Assembly: GCF_007747655.1 (NCBI RefSeq)
Contig: NZ_CP036274.1
Coordinates: 5,146,001-5,210,000, forward strand
DNA: 64,000 nucleotides
Direction: 5' to 3'
DNA from: Anatilimnocola aggregata
GTDB lineage: Bacteria; Planctomycetota; Planctomycetia; Pirellulales; Pirellulaceae
Shown here: in pieces, positions 26,561-34,846 of the stretch
Layout: every line of letters starts with the position of its first letter
Numbering within the stretch: the first letter of the stretch is position 1
Position numbers and translations under genes: made by a program
Notes under the pieces: generated by a model
Seen by the model: the letters and a program-made list of their open reading frames with translations, nothing else
The model's database searches: none
Told to the model about the DNA's origin: nothing

Positions 26561-27919
26561 ATGGACGTAAAGCTTTGGGACATTTCCGATGTGAAGCCCT
26601 ATCCCCACAATCCGCGGCAGAACGACGAGGCCGTTGACGTGGTTGCCGGCTCGCTAAAAGAGTACGGCTGGCGGCAACCAATCGTGGTCGATCAGGAGGG
26701 TGTGATCATCGTTGGTCACACGCGCTGGAAGGCGGCCAAGAAACTCGGTTACACCCAGGTTCCGGTACATGTTGCCACCGATCTTTCGCCCGAGCAGATC
26801 AAGGCGTACCGCATCGCTGATAACCAGACCGCGACCATCGCTGATTGGGATCGACAACTGCTCCCCATCGAACTGGCTGATCTTCAAGCAGTGAACTACG
26901 ACCTCAGCTTACTTGGCTTCGATGCCGACGCCTTACAGAAGCTACTGGGGACCGATGTAGCAGAAGGCCTGTGTGATCCAGACGATGTTCCCGCGCCACC
27001 GGATGAAGCGATCACGAAACCTGGTGACCTGTGGATCCTTGGCAATCATCGACTGCTCTGTGGGGATAGCAGCAAGCCGGAGCAGCTCGATCGATTGCTC
27101 GATGGCGCACCGATTCATTTGGTGAACAGCGACCCACCTTATAACGTCAAGGTGGAGCCTCGCAGCAACAATGCGATCGCTGCTGGGCTTAGTTCATTCG
27201 CTGGTCCGAAGCATCACCAGTCGCTGGATGTGGCTCGACATCCGGGCAAGGCCAAGCCCACGCAGAAGAAGCTCCGCGCGAAGGATCGTCCCCTCGCCAA
27301 CGACTTCGTGACCGACGAAGCGTTCGATGATCTGCTCGATGCCTGGTTCGGCAACTTCTCACGCGTGCTGTTACCCGGCCGCAGCTTCTACATCTGGGGC
27401 GGCTACGCCAACCTCGGTAACTACCCGCCGTTCCTCAAGAGGCACGAGCTGTACTTCAGCCAGGGCATCATCTGGGATAAGCAGCACCCGGTCCTGACGC
27501 GCAAGGACTTCATGGGCGCGTTCGAGATCGCGTTCTACGGGTGGAAGGAAGGTGCGGGGCACACCTTCCTCGGCCCGAACAACGCGACCGATCTGTGGCA
27601 CGTGAAGAAGGTCAACCCGCAATCGATGGTGCATCTGACCGAGAAGCCGGTCGAGCTTGCCGCACGGGCCATGCAGTATTCATCACGACCCGGCGAGAAC
27701 GTGCTCGATCTATTCGGTGGCAGCGGTTCCACGCTGATCGGAGCGGAGCAGACAGGACGCAACGCGTACCTGATGGAACTCGACGTTCTCTATTGTGACG
27801 TCATAGTCCAACGCTGGGAAAAGTTCACAGGACGGAAGGCCGAGCTATGTTGCTCGGTCAATTCGATGGTGGGCGATCGTTCACAGGAGGCTGGCGAACG
27901 ATTGCTATCGAAAGCTTAG
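26561..27919 (+). CDS. ParB-domain DNA adenine methyltransferase
   Basis: 452 residues from the ATG at 26561. Residues 1-120 form a ParB-like domain (KPYPHNPRQNDEAVDVVAGS, then GWRQPIVVDQEGVIIVGHTR). After a linker the methylase begins: DLWILGNHRLLCGDSS, catalytic DPPY at 191-194 (VNSDPPYNVK), and the SAM site VLDLFGGSGSTLIGAEQTGR near 385. DPPY before FxGxG marks a beta-class N6-adenine or N4-cytosine enzyme. Such ParB-methylase fusions are typical of phages and conjugative elements and may mark element DNA against restriction. No restriction partner is adjacent. The 3' end overlaps the convergent membrane gene by 62 bases. Confidence 0.9.
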   Translation: MDVKLWDISDVKPYPHNPRQNDEAVDVVAGSLKEYGWRQPIVVDQEGVIIVGHTRWKAAKKLGYTQVPVHVATDLSPEQIKAYRIADNQTATIADWDRQLLPIELADLQAVNYDLSLLGFDADALQKLLGTDVAEGLCDPDDVPAPPDEAITKPGDLWILGNHRLLCGDSSKPEQLDRLLDGAPIHLVNSDPPYNVKVEPRSNNAIAAGLSSFAGPKHHQSLDVARHPGKAKPTQKKLRAKDRPLANDFVTDEAFDDLLDAWFGNFSRVLLPGRSFYIWGGYANLGNYPPFLKRHELYFSQGIIWDKQHPVLTRKDFMGAFEIAFYGWKEGAGHTFLGPNNATDLWHVKKVNPQSMVHLTEKPVELAARAMQYSSRPGENVLDLFGGSGSTLIGAEQTGRNAYLMELDVLYCDVIVQRWEKFTGRKAELCCSVNSMVGDRSQEAGERLLSKA

Positions 27920-28163
27920 CAAGAATCGCCCGCATGACGAGAAAGGAAAGGACAGTGATGCCGATCATGACCAAGCCAAAAACTAACGCTGGCCCAGAAT
28001 CATGCCGGATCTTGCCGACGACCGATCGATATGCCGCCAGCGCCACTATCAGCCCAAGAAGTAACGAGGTGAAACTCGTTAGCCAGCCAGCTACGGTGAA
28101 GCGGCTGAAGTCGATGTCGAGCTCGTTTATTAATCGTCCGACACGTTCGGGCAGCGAGGACAC
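27858..28163 (-). CDS. Small two-helix membrane protein
   Basis: 101 residues from a GTG at 28163, chosen because AAGGAG lies six bases upstream. Two hydrophobic segments: WLTSFTSLLLGLIVALAAY and ALVFGLVMIGITVLSFLVM. A holin-like or accessory role is conceivable from size and context but there is no signature. It lies 10 bases downstream of the next minus-strand gene. Confidence 0.55.
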   Translation of the reverse strand: MSSLPERVGRLINELDIDFSRFTVAGWLTSFTSLLLGLIVALAAYRSVVGKIRHDSGPALVFGLVMIGITVLSFLVMRAILAKLSIAIVRQPPVNDRPPSN

Positions 28164-28173
28164 ACAGTTCTCC

Positions 28174-28455
28174 TTAAATGCAGGAGTCGGTATTCTGCTG
28201 CGTGCGGCTGGCACCTGCAAGTCGCCGAGCGCGCTTCACCGCCTCCGCAGCCGACATCTGATTGTGCCAGTGCTGCAGTTGGATCTCGTCGGCGGTCGGG
28301 GGCCGGATGGTGCGGATACTGATCGTGACCTGTTTGCCCAAGCGTGCCGCGTACAAGGCCTGCAGGGCGGCTTGCCCGAGGCTGGTTGCTTCGGTTTCAT
28401 CGGCTGCTTCGACCAAGACATATTGAGCGCGGGTGGCGACGTAGGGGGTGGTCAT
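28174..28455 (-). CDS. Small unknown protein of the element
   Basis: 93 residues from the ATG at 28455, with GGAG upstream. Reads MTTPYVATRAQYVLVEAADE, then GKQVTISIRTIRPPTADEIQ, then MSAAEAVKRARRLAGASRTQ. Mixed alpha/beta and soluble. The longer frame upstream has no RBS. Probably co-transcribed with the membrane protein gene that follows. Confidence 0.5.
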   Translation of the reverse strand: MTTPYVATRAQYVLVEAADETEATSLGQAALQALYAARLGKQVTISIRTIRPPTADEIQLQHWHNQMSAAEAVKRARRLAGASRTQQNTDSCI

Positions 28456-28616
28456 CGTGAAACTCCGGGCGTAAGCGGTTGCGATAACACCCATAAGCCA
28501 GCAATCGTTGCGCAGTTCAATAGCCAACATCAAGAATTAAAAAGCATATCGCCGACGCGCCACGTGGCCCGACGTGGCGTAGATCTCCAGTGGTCCGCCT
28601 CCTGGGCCAAGAAACG

Positions 28617-28648
28617 CAAAACGCCCCAACGTGGCGAACGTGGGGCGT
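28617..28648 (-). terminator. Probable rho-independent terminator of the HARE-HTH gene
   Basis: On the minus strand ACGCCCCA pairs with TGGGGCGT (28621-28648), extended by an inner CGT/ACG, and is followed by TTTTGCGTTTCTT. It lies 27 bases past the stop of the gene at 28675. Confidence 0.65.
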
Positions 28649-28674
28649 CGTGGGGCCAAGTCTGGCGGGGTGGG

Positions 28675-29163
28675 CTATCCGTTGAACGCAAAGTTACCCC
28701 GGTCGGTCTTCTTGAACCGGGCTTCCTTCCCCTTGGTCGTGATCTCCCGCAAGATGGCGCTGTAGAGCGTGGCGTGCGGCGTCTTGCCACCGGGGCTCGT
28801 CCAGTACCCCTTCGCGGCGATGGTTTCGATCATCGCTTTGGTATTCATCGGTTCCTTCGTCTCTTCGAGGAGCTTGGCTGCGGCATCGAGCGCCGACATC
28901 TTCTTATCGACGGCGGGCTTGGTCCTCTTGGCCTTCTTGCCCTTGGCGGGCTTGGCCTTCGAACCCTGCGGCTCTTTGCACTTGGTGCAGAACTTCTCGT
29001 CACCTTCCTCGGTCCATTCGTGCGAGCCACCCTTGGGGCATTCGCCGGTGGCCTCGACCACAGCGTCCGGGCGGGCCGCTGCTTTCTTGGTGGGCGCCTT
29101 CTTCGCTGGCTTGGCCTTCACGGTCTTCGTGGCTGGCTTCTTCGTGCTGGTTTTCTTGGACAT
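28675..29163 (-). CDS. HARE-HTH domain protein with Lys-rich tail and zinc ribbon
   Basis: 162 residues from the ATG at 29163. Residues 1-30 are a Lys/Ala/Pro-rich, histone-H1-like segment. A small zinc site follows (ECPKGGSHEW, KFCTKCKEP), then another basic linker. The C-terminal 75 residues are a HARE-HTH: MSALDAAAKLLEETKEPMNT, TIAAKGYWTSPGGKTPHATL, then KEARFKKTDRGNFAFNG. HARE-HTH domains occur in restriction-linked and chromatin proteins (RpoE delta, ASXL) and are thought to read DNA or its modification. In this element it could act with the ParB-methyltransferase 1 kb away. Confidence 0.8.
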   Translation of the reverse strand: MSKKTSTKKPATKTVKAKPAKKAPTKKAAARPDAVVEATGECPKGGSHEWTEEGDEKFCTKCKEPQGSKAKPAKGKKAKRTKPAVDKKMSALDAAAKLLEETKEPMNTKAMIETIAAKGYWTSPGGKTPHATLYSAILREITTKGKEARFKKTDRGNFAFNG

Positions 29164-29250
29164 CGTCGTTCTCCGAATTCGCAATGGATTGGCTGCCATC
29201 GTCAGGCCCGGCGAACCACCGCCGAGCTACGCCTGCGAAGGCGTTTCGGC

Positions 29251-29493
29251 TTAGAAACCAAGTTCGTCCATCTGCTGATTGAAAGTCTTCACCCCGATCA
29301 TCTCGAGCAGCGTGTTGCGGAACCACAGCACCTGCTGCACCGCTTGCTCGCCTTCCGGTGTAGTAGCCCGGATCGAACCCGCGGGTTGCAGCGCCATCAC
29401 CAGCGCCGCCACTCCCTCCGGCGAGAGGTTGTCGCGAATCACCTTCTCGAAGGCCTCTTGGTCCACCGCGCCGCTCGTTCGTTCTTCGCTCAT
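29251..29493 (-). CDS. Small helical protein of the element
   Basis: 80 residues from the ATG at 29493: SEERTSGAVDQEAFEKVIRD, SPEGVAALVMALQPAGSI, then QVLWFRNTLLEMIGVKTFNQ. Helical and soluble. It lies just upstream of the HARE-HTH gene on the same strand. No family recognised. Confidence 0.5.
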   Translation of the reverse strand: MSEERTSGAVDQEAFEKVIRDNLSPEGVAALVMALQPAGSIRATTPEGEQAVQQVLWFRNTLLEMIGVKTFNQQMDELGF

Positions 29494-29634
29494 CGTTCGT
29501 TCTCCGGTTCGTGGGTAATCCATCTGCCGACAGACACACATGAGCCAGCTTTCGCGAACAACATCAAGCGCAGCAGCGAACAGTTGGAGCAGAATTCCGC
29601 AGCTTTCCCTGAACGATTGAGGGCGGCCTAAAAC

Positions 29635-29847
29635 ATGCCCAGTGACGGATCACGACCGACCATTAATCCCACCGCGATGAGCCTGGCCGATGCTGCGCGG
29701 GTTCTGTCGAAGGTCGGCAGCCCCACCGTCACCGAATCGATGCTGCAGGAAGATGTCGAGGCTGGCGCGCCCACAAACGCCGACGGCACACTCAATCTGG
29801 TGCATTACGCCGCATGGCTGGTAAAGGAGCTGGCCAGTGGTAGCTGA
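29635..29847 (+). CDS. Small protein upstream of the terminase, possible small-subunit-like
   Basis: 70 residues, MSLADAARVLSKVGSPTVTE and NLVHYAAWLVKELASGS. The segment 'aAr.L.....tvt..ml..d...GaP.n.dG..nl..yaaWL' looks like the HTH/excisionase-type DNA-binding module of small terminase subunits. A similar module opens the large terminase next door (ISERQLLRHRNRAGLRIGDG, then VDLLRYVGWLVEQ), a hint of duplication. The gene overlaps the terminase start by 11 bases. Confidence 0.55.
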   Translation: MPSDGSRPTINPTAMSLADAARVLSKVGSPTVTESMLQEDVEAGAPTNADGTLNLVHYAAWLVKELASGS

Positions 29848-32158
29848 CCCACGCAAACTCCGCCCCGGCGAACTCTGCCGCCTGCTCAACTCCACCACCC
29901 TCGGTGAAGTGATCAGCGAACGACAGCTCCTGCGCCATCGCAACCGCGCAGGCCTGCGGATCGGTGACGGTCAGCACGTCGATCTGCTCCGCTACGTCGG
30001 CTGGCTCGTCGAACAAACGCACGTTCCCAAACCCGAGATCGAGGTCGATCCCTACGAGGAACTGAAAGACCGAGCCCGAGCACGTAACGCCGCACTCTCC
30101 CTCGCTGGTCGCGATATCGGTGAACTACCTGAAGTTGCGAATCCTCAGCGGAAGGCTCGCGCTCAGGACGATTTTCAATTCTTCTGTGAAGAGTACTTTC
30201 ACACCACGTTTCACCACCCTTGGTCGGACGACCACCTGAAAGTCATTCGCAAGATCCAGAAGGCGGTCATCGAAGGTGGTCTGTTCGCGATGGCCATGCC
30301 CCGTGGCTCCGGCAAGAGCAGTCTGTGCGAAGTCGCCTGCATCTGGGCGCTCCTCTTCGGTCACCGGCAGTTCGTCTGTCTCATCGGCTCGGACGAAGGT
30401 CACGCGGCCGAGATGCTGGAGTCGATCAAGACCGAACTCGAAGGGAACGATCTGCTCCTCGAAGACTACCCCGAAGTCGTCTATCCGATCCGCGCGCTGG
30501 ATGGAATCGCCAACCGGTGCAGCGGTCAGCTGTACCAGGGTGAACGCACCCACATCAGTTGGACGGCCAAGGAGATTATCCTTCCCACGATGCCCGCTAG
30601 TCCTGCCAGCGCCGCGGTGATCAAGGTGGCGGGGCTCACCGGCCGCATCCGTGGCATGAAGCACAAGCGTTCTGATGGTCAGACGGTTCGTCCGTCGCTG
30701 GTAGTTCTCGATGACCCGCAGACCGATGAATCGGCTCGCTCTCTCAGCCAGTGTGCGCAGCGCGAGAGCATCCTCGCTGGCGCAGTCCTTGGCCTGGCTG
30801 GTCCCGGCCAGAAGATCTCGGGGATCATGCCCTGCACGGTGATTCGTCCCGGTGACATGGCGGATCGCATTCTCGATCGGGACAAGCATCCGCAGTGGCA
30901 AGGTGAACGAACAAAGATGATCTACTCGTTCCCCACCAACGAGAAACTGTGGGAAGAGTACGCTCAGCTGCGGGCAGATGGCCTACGAGCCGAGGTGGGG
31001 CTCTACGATGCAACCGCCTTCTACATCGAGCATCAAACGGAGATGGACGCCGGTGCACGGATCGCCTGGCCAGCCCGGTTCAACGAGGACGAAGCGTCCG
31101 CCATTCAGCATGCGATGAACCTCAGGCTGCAGAACGAAGCAGCCTTCTTCGCGGAGTACCAGAATGAGCCGCTCCCCGAAGCGGTTCCGTTCTCCACACT
31201 TCTCTCTGCCGAAGAGATCGCCGCCAAGCTTAACCGGATGCCGCGGGCCACGGTCCCGAGCAACTACACGCAGCTTACCGCCTACATCGACGTCCAAGGC
31301 AACCTGCTTTACTACCTCGTGTGCGCGTGGACTGAAGACTTCTCGGGTTACGTCATCGACTACGGCTGCTATCCGGACCAACGTCGCGATTACTTCACCC
31401 TGCGAGACGCCAACCCCACGCTACTGTCCGTGGCACCCGGCACCGCTCAGGAAGGAGCGATCTTCGCCGGACTGCAAGGACTGACGGCAGACCTGCTCGG
31501 CCGCGAATGGCAGCAAGAAGGTGGTGGCATCCTCAGGATCGGAGCCTGCCTGATCGATGCGAACTGGGGCGCTTCGACGGATACGGTGTATGAATTCTGC
31601 CGCCGCTCCACCTTCGGCGGTGTGCTGATGCCGAGTCACGGGCGGTACGTCGGCGCCGCGAGCGTTCCCTTCGCCGAGTACAAACGTCAACCGGGTGAAC
31701 GCGTGGGCCACAACTGGCGGATCCCAAGCACCTACGGCAAACGCGCCTGCCGCCATGTGACCTACGACACCAACTACTGGAAGACGTTTGTCTTCGCGCG
31801 GCTGGCAGTAGCCATGGGCGACCGCAGTTGTCTGTCGATCTTCGGGACTGAGCCTAACCGACACCGACTATTGTCTGAGCATCTCACCGCAGAGTATCCA
31901 GTCACCACGCAAGGCCGGGGACGGACGGTGGAAGAATGGAAAGTTCGCCCCAACCACCCCGACAATCACTGGTTCGATTGTCTCGTGGGAAATGCAGTGG
32001 CTGCGTCCATGCTCGGCGTGCATTTGGAAACGGGGACCAAGATCGAGCGGAAGCGAATCTCCCTGCGGGAATTGGCTGAGCGACCGACGGCGCGGCAACT
32101 AGCGGAGCAGACCGCACGGAAACAAGTGACCATCCCCGAGCACATGCGGCGACGGTGA
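29837..32158 (+). CDS. Phage-type large terminase subunit
   Basis: 773 residues from a GTG at 29837 after AAGGAG. An N-terminal HTH-like module (about 1-65) precedes the packaging ATPase: Walker A MPRGSGKSS (155-162), Walker B SLVVLDDPQTDE (Asp at 292/293). The C-terminal half is an RNase-H-like nuclease: LTAYIDVQGNLLYYLVCAW with the first Asp, CLIDANWGAS and HPDNHWFDCLVGNAVAA with later acidic residues. This resembles gpA-type terminases. It would cut and package DNA into a capsid, yet no portal, protease or capsid gene is present. A decayed copy of its last 50 codons lies at 34.7 kb. Confidence 0.88.
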   Translation: MVADPRKLRPGELCRLLNSTTLGEVISERQLLRHRNRAGLRIGDGQHVDLLRYVGWLVEQTHVPKPEIEVDPYEELKDRARARNAALSLAGRDIGELPEVANPQRKARAQDDFQFFCEEYFHTTFHHPWSDDHLKVIRKIQKAVIEGGLFAMAMPRGSGKSSLCEVACIWALLFGHRQFVCLIGSDEGHAAEMLESIKTELEGNDLLLEDYPEVVYPIRALDGIANRCSGQLYQGERTHISWTAKEIILPTMPASPASAAVIKVAGLTGRIRGMKHKRSDGQTVRPSLVVLDDPQTDESARSLSQCAQRESILAGAVLGLAGPGQKISGIMPCTVIRPGDMADRILDRDKHPQWQGERTKMIYSFPTNEKLWEEYAQLRADGLRAEVGLYDATAFYIEHQTEMDAGARIAWPARFNEDEASAIQHAMNLRLQNEAAFFAEYQNEPLPEAVPFSTLLSAEEIAAKLNRMPRATVPSNYTQLTAYIDVQGNLLYYLVCAWTEDFSGYVIDYGCYPDQRRDYFTLRDANPTLLSVAPGTAQEGAIFAGLQGLTADLLGREWQQEGGGILRIGACLIDANWGASTDTVYEFCRRSTFGGVLMPSHGRYVGAASVPFAEYKRQPGERVGHNWRIPSTYGKRACRHVTYDTNYWKTFVFARLAVAMGDRSCLSIFGTEPNRHRLLSEHLTAEYPVTTQGRGRTVEEWKVRPNHPDNHWFDCLVGNAVAASMLGVHLETGTKIERKRISLRELAERPTARQLAEQTARKQVTIPEHMRRR

Positions 32159-32251
32159 AATCTAGACTAGTGGTCACAGCTAAGATACTACGTGGGGAAT
32201 CGAGGAGGGATCGAGGTTGCGCGCAACCGGTGACCGCAACAATACTCACGC

Positions 32252-32504
32252 CTAAGAGTGCCAGTTGAAGAAGCGAATGTGCATTTTCATCTCGCTGATG
32301 TGAAGTTTTCGTCGTCTCAGGTGCAGGGTAACTTGGCGCCCACTTAGCGTGCGGTGTGCGAATTCGCACATGCTCTCCAGAATGAATTTGAAGTTTTGCA
32401 CCGCGTCGCGATACACGGACTCCGAAAAACGTGGATTGATGTCGTTTAAATTCTCTGCGATTACTAGTCGGCAATTTCGGCATAGCGGTTGCTGATCGTA
32501 CCGC
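32252..32504 (-). pseudogene. Start-less coding remnant
   Basis: The minus strand is open for 83 codons between a TAG at 32505 and a TAG at 32252 and reads like real protein: QQPLCRNCRLVIAENLNDIN, PRFSESVYRDAVQNFKFILE, MCEFAHRTL, SGRQVTLHLRRRKLHI. It lacks an ATG at the head; a GTG within is possible. The CxxC suggests a lost zinc site. It lies opposite to and after the terminase; family unknown. Confidence 0.4.
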
Positions 32505-32529
32505 TACCGGACAACGCACGTTTTCCAAA

Positions 32530-32757
32530 TTGCGAAACAAGTGTTCATTGGCACACAGTCCTCGAATCAGCACAGATCCCCACCAGATTCACGAAATCAT
32601 GACTGCGTGTGTCATCACGGCGACGGAGGATCGAATGGTGGAGGGCTTAGTGCAACAAATGGTGACGCGAAACATGTATCTCATGCCGATAGTGTGCGAC
32701 ACTGAGGCCGTGGGGATCGTCACTCGTTACGAGCTGTTGCGACTGATGATTCGCTAG
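32530..32757 (+). pseudogene. Single CBS-domain fragment
   Basis: From IHEIMTACVITATEDRM through NMYLMPIVCDTEAVGIVTRY to ELLRLMIR this is the second half of a CBS pair (consensus IMt..v.t...d......m.......PVvd...vGivTr.dll). CBS domains work as pairs that bind adenine nucleotides, and only one is present here. The ATG at 32599 would give 52 residues. It could be a short free-standing protein but is more likely a relic, just ahead of the stress-protein gene. Confidence 0.55.
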
Positions 32758-32816
32758 ATGCGATACCTGCCTTTCCGTGTTAAGTGTTGAACTGCTAGTG
32801 GGACAAGGGCGAACTG

Positions 32817-33635
32817 ATGATCAAGAGAATTTTAGTGGGGCTGAATGGTACACAGGCCAGCGACTCCGCCGCCCGGCAGGCGCTGCTATTCGCAGCCGAA
32901 TTTAGTGCCCAGTTGATCGGAGTCGGAGTCGTCGACCGCGAACAGGTCTGTCCGCACGAGTCGGTGCCGCTTGGTGCCGGCGAATTTAAGCGAGAGCGCG
33001 ACACTAAGCTGCTGCAAGTGGCGCACGACCGAATCGCTGCTCTGCTGCAAGAATTCGAACAGCAGAGCCGGGAGGCGGGAGTTGTAGTGCAGACAAAGAA
33101 GCTCGAAGGCGAACCAGCTGACGTGCTCTGTATGGAGGCGCAGTGCGTTGATTTGCTGATCGTTGGCAAGAAACACACACGCGAGGAAGAAGGAGACACT
33201 TCGCCCGCCACACTGCAGGCAATTTTGCATCAGTCGCCGCGACCGGTCCTGTGCGTTCCCGCGGTGGCGGACCAACGTCGGCCCATTTTGATTGCCTACG
33301 ATGGTTCGCTGTCCGCCAACCGTGCTGTGCAACTTTTTATTGCAAGTGGGCTGAGCAACAATCGCGTTGTGCATTTGTTAACGGTGGGCGATCATGCGGC
33401 CGCCATCGCCGAACCTTGTACTCAACTTTTGGCGGCGCATGGAGTTCACGTCGAGCCGCATCTGGCCGCAGCAGCACCGCCCGCAGAAGTAATTCTGGAA
33501 TTGACGGCGCGGCTGGATGTGGGCCTGCTGGCGATGGGCGCGTATGGACAGTCGCGGTTCCGGGAGTTTTTCTTTGGTTCTGTTACCAAAACTATATTGA
33601 AGCGCGCTACGGCACCGGTGTTCCTGTATCATTAG
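32817..33635 (+). CDS. Tandem universal stress protein
   Basis: 272 residues with two UspA domains. The first starts IKRILVGLNGTQASDSAARQ and has LIVGKKHTREEEGDTSPATL, then RPVLCVPA. The second starts RPILIAYDGSLSANRAVQLF and ends LLAMGAYGQSRFREFFFGSV with the ATP-binding G-x2-G-x9-G-S/T type loop. USPs bind ATP or AMP and aid stress survival. It is followed after 50 bases by a cation antiporter; the two may form a small stress unit lying between two terminase tails. Confidence 0.88.
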   Translation: MIKRILVGLNGTQASDSAARQALLFAAEFSAQLIGVGVVDREQVCPHESVPLGAGEFKRERDTKLLQVAHDRIAALLQEFEQQSREAGVVVQTKKLEGEPADVLCMEAQCVDLLIVGKKHTREEEGDTSPATLQAILHQSPRPVLCVPAVADQRRPILIAYDGSLSANRAVQLFIASGLSNNRVVHLLTVGDHAAAIAEPCTQLLAAHGVHVEPHLAAAAPPAEVILELTARLDVGLLAMGAYGQSRFREFFFGSVTKTILKRATAPVFLYH

Positions 33636-33685
33636 CCGCGAACATTCGGCGGAAATACAGCGCTCTCACCGGACAATATCTCACT

Positions 33686-34693
33686 ATGCTTGCCGCCTGT
33701 CTGCAGTTTTTGGTTTGTGCCGTCGTCATTATTGCTGCCGGGACATTTTTGACGAAATATGCCGATGCAATCGCAGAAATCACGCGATTGGGGCGGCTGC
33801 TAATCGGAAGTATCTTGCTCGCCGGAACGACCTCGTTGCCGGAACTGACGGTCGACATTTCAGCCGTGCGGCAGGGAGATGCCGATCTGGCAGTGGGAGA
33901 CTTGCTTGGCAGCAGCCTGATGAATCTGCTGATTCTGGCGCTGCTCGATTTTTCGGTTTACTCGCGAGGGAAGATGCTTTCTAAACAGGCCGCTGCCCAC
34001 GCCTTGTCGGGTTCACTTAGCGTAGCCCTGACCGCATTGGCGGGCATTGGATTGTTTACCGGCTCCGCCTTCGTAGACTATTCGCCTTGGGGAATCAGTC
34101 CTGCAGTGCTAATCATCGGTGCAGCCTACGCATTTGGCGTGCGAGTGATTTATCTCGATCAGCGCATAGCCGCCCAGAGCGAAATGATAGCCGAGACTCC
34201 CCCGGCCGATTCCGCTCCCCTACTGTCGCTGCGACACGCGCTGCTGGGATTCTCCATCTGCGCGATCGCAATTGTGATCGCCGGTCCTTACTTAGCAGAC
34301 GCCGCGGGGCAGATCGCCAAGTTAAGCGGACTCGGCAGTACGTTTGTAGGAACGACGCTGGTGGCCTTCAGCACTTCGTTGCCCGAGCTGGTTTCGATGC
34401 TCGCTGCATTGCGGATCGGGGCGGTCGATCTCGCCATCGGCAATGTCTTTGGAAGTAATGCGTTCAACATGGTCCTGCTGCTCCCGCTGGATTTATTCGA
34501 TGCCCGACCGCTGCTGGCAATTGTTTCGCACGGCCACATCGTCACCTGCCTCGCCACCATCCTGGCATCCCAAGTTGTCATCATGGGACAACTCTACCGC
34601 GTTGAGTCGCGAATGCGTTTCATCGAACCCGATGCCTGGCTCGTCATTGCGATTGTCATCGGTGCGCTGGGGCTCGTTTACTACTTATCATGA
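33686..34693 (+). CDS. CaCA-family Ca2+/cation antiporter
   Basis: 335 residues from the ATG at 33686; the frame is open further upstream but only inside the stress-protein gene. About ten hydrophobic helices in two halves, each with the alpha-repeat of the family: LAGTTSLPELTVDISAVRQG and DLLGSSLMNLLI in the first, FVGTTLVAFSTSLPELVSML and GNVFGSNAFNMVLLLPLDL in the second. Members exchange Ca2+ or Na+ for H+ or Na+ across the inner membrane. The coding sequence stops three bases before the terminase-tail remnant. Confidence 0.9.
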   Translation: MLAACLQFLVCAVVIIAAGTFLTKYADAIAEITRLGRLLIGSILLAGTTSLPELTVDISAVRQGDADLAVGDLLGSSLMNLLILALLDFSVYSRGKMLSKQAAAHALSGSLSVALTALAGIGLFTGSAFVDYSPWGISPAVLIIGAAYAFGVRVIYLDQRIAAQSEMIAETPPADSAPLLSLRHALLGFSICAIAIVIAGPYLADAAGQIAKLSGLGSTFVGTTLVAFSTSLPELVSMLAALRIGAVDLAIGNVFGSNAFNMVLLLPLDLFDARPLLAIVSHGHIVTCLATILASQVVIMGQLYRVESRMRFIEPDAWLVIAIVIGALGLVYYLS

Positions 34694-34696
34694 TTG

Positions 34697-34846
34697 GCGA
34701 GGAGCTTGGTGTGCAGCTCGAAACCGGTACCGAGATCGTCCGTCACCACGCTGCGGTAGACGGCTGAGTGTCCCACAGTAAGGCAATTGGCAGCGCAGAC
34801 CGTACGAAAACAAGCGACCATTCCCGAGCACATGCGGCGCCGGTGA
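34697..34846 (+). pseudogene. Decayed second copy of the terminase C-terminus
   Basis: Reads LGVQLETGTEI (terminase: LGVHLETGTKI). After one frameshift and an in-frame stop it continues TVRQLAAQTVRKQATIPEHM and RRR stop (terminase: RQLAEQTARKQVTIPEHM RRR). Many differences are silent, so this came from a related functional gene rather than from recent copying of the neighbour. It ends at the site-3 palindrome, exactly where the intact terminase runs into a degraded version of that palindrome (32158). Confidence 0.85.

Noticed and set aside
27847-29631. 594-codon plus-strand open frame
   Set aside because: It runs antisense to four minus-strand genes with good ribosome sites and protein-like sequence (HARE-HTH among them); its own translation has low-complexity, Leu/Gly/Arg-rich antisense character.
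32355-32370. 16-bp perfect palindrome TGTGCGAATTCGCACA, with a similar TGTGCGGGTTCGCACA at 51311
   Set aside because: Both lie in protein-like frames (MCEFAHR and VCEPAHR), have no shared flanks or matching gene context, and two copies are too few to claim an operator.
31902-32573. 223-codon minus-strand frame over the terminase end
   Set aside because: The downstream half is antisense to conserved terminase codons; a different minus frame (32252-32504) has the better protein character.
33251-33685. Upstream extension of the antiporter frame
   Set aside because: Lies out of frame inside the stress-protein gene; the ATG at 33686 gives a normal-length antiporter starting at the first helix.
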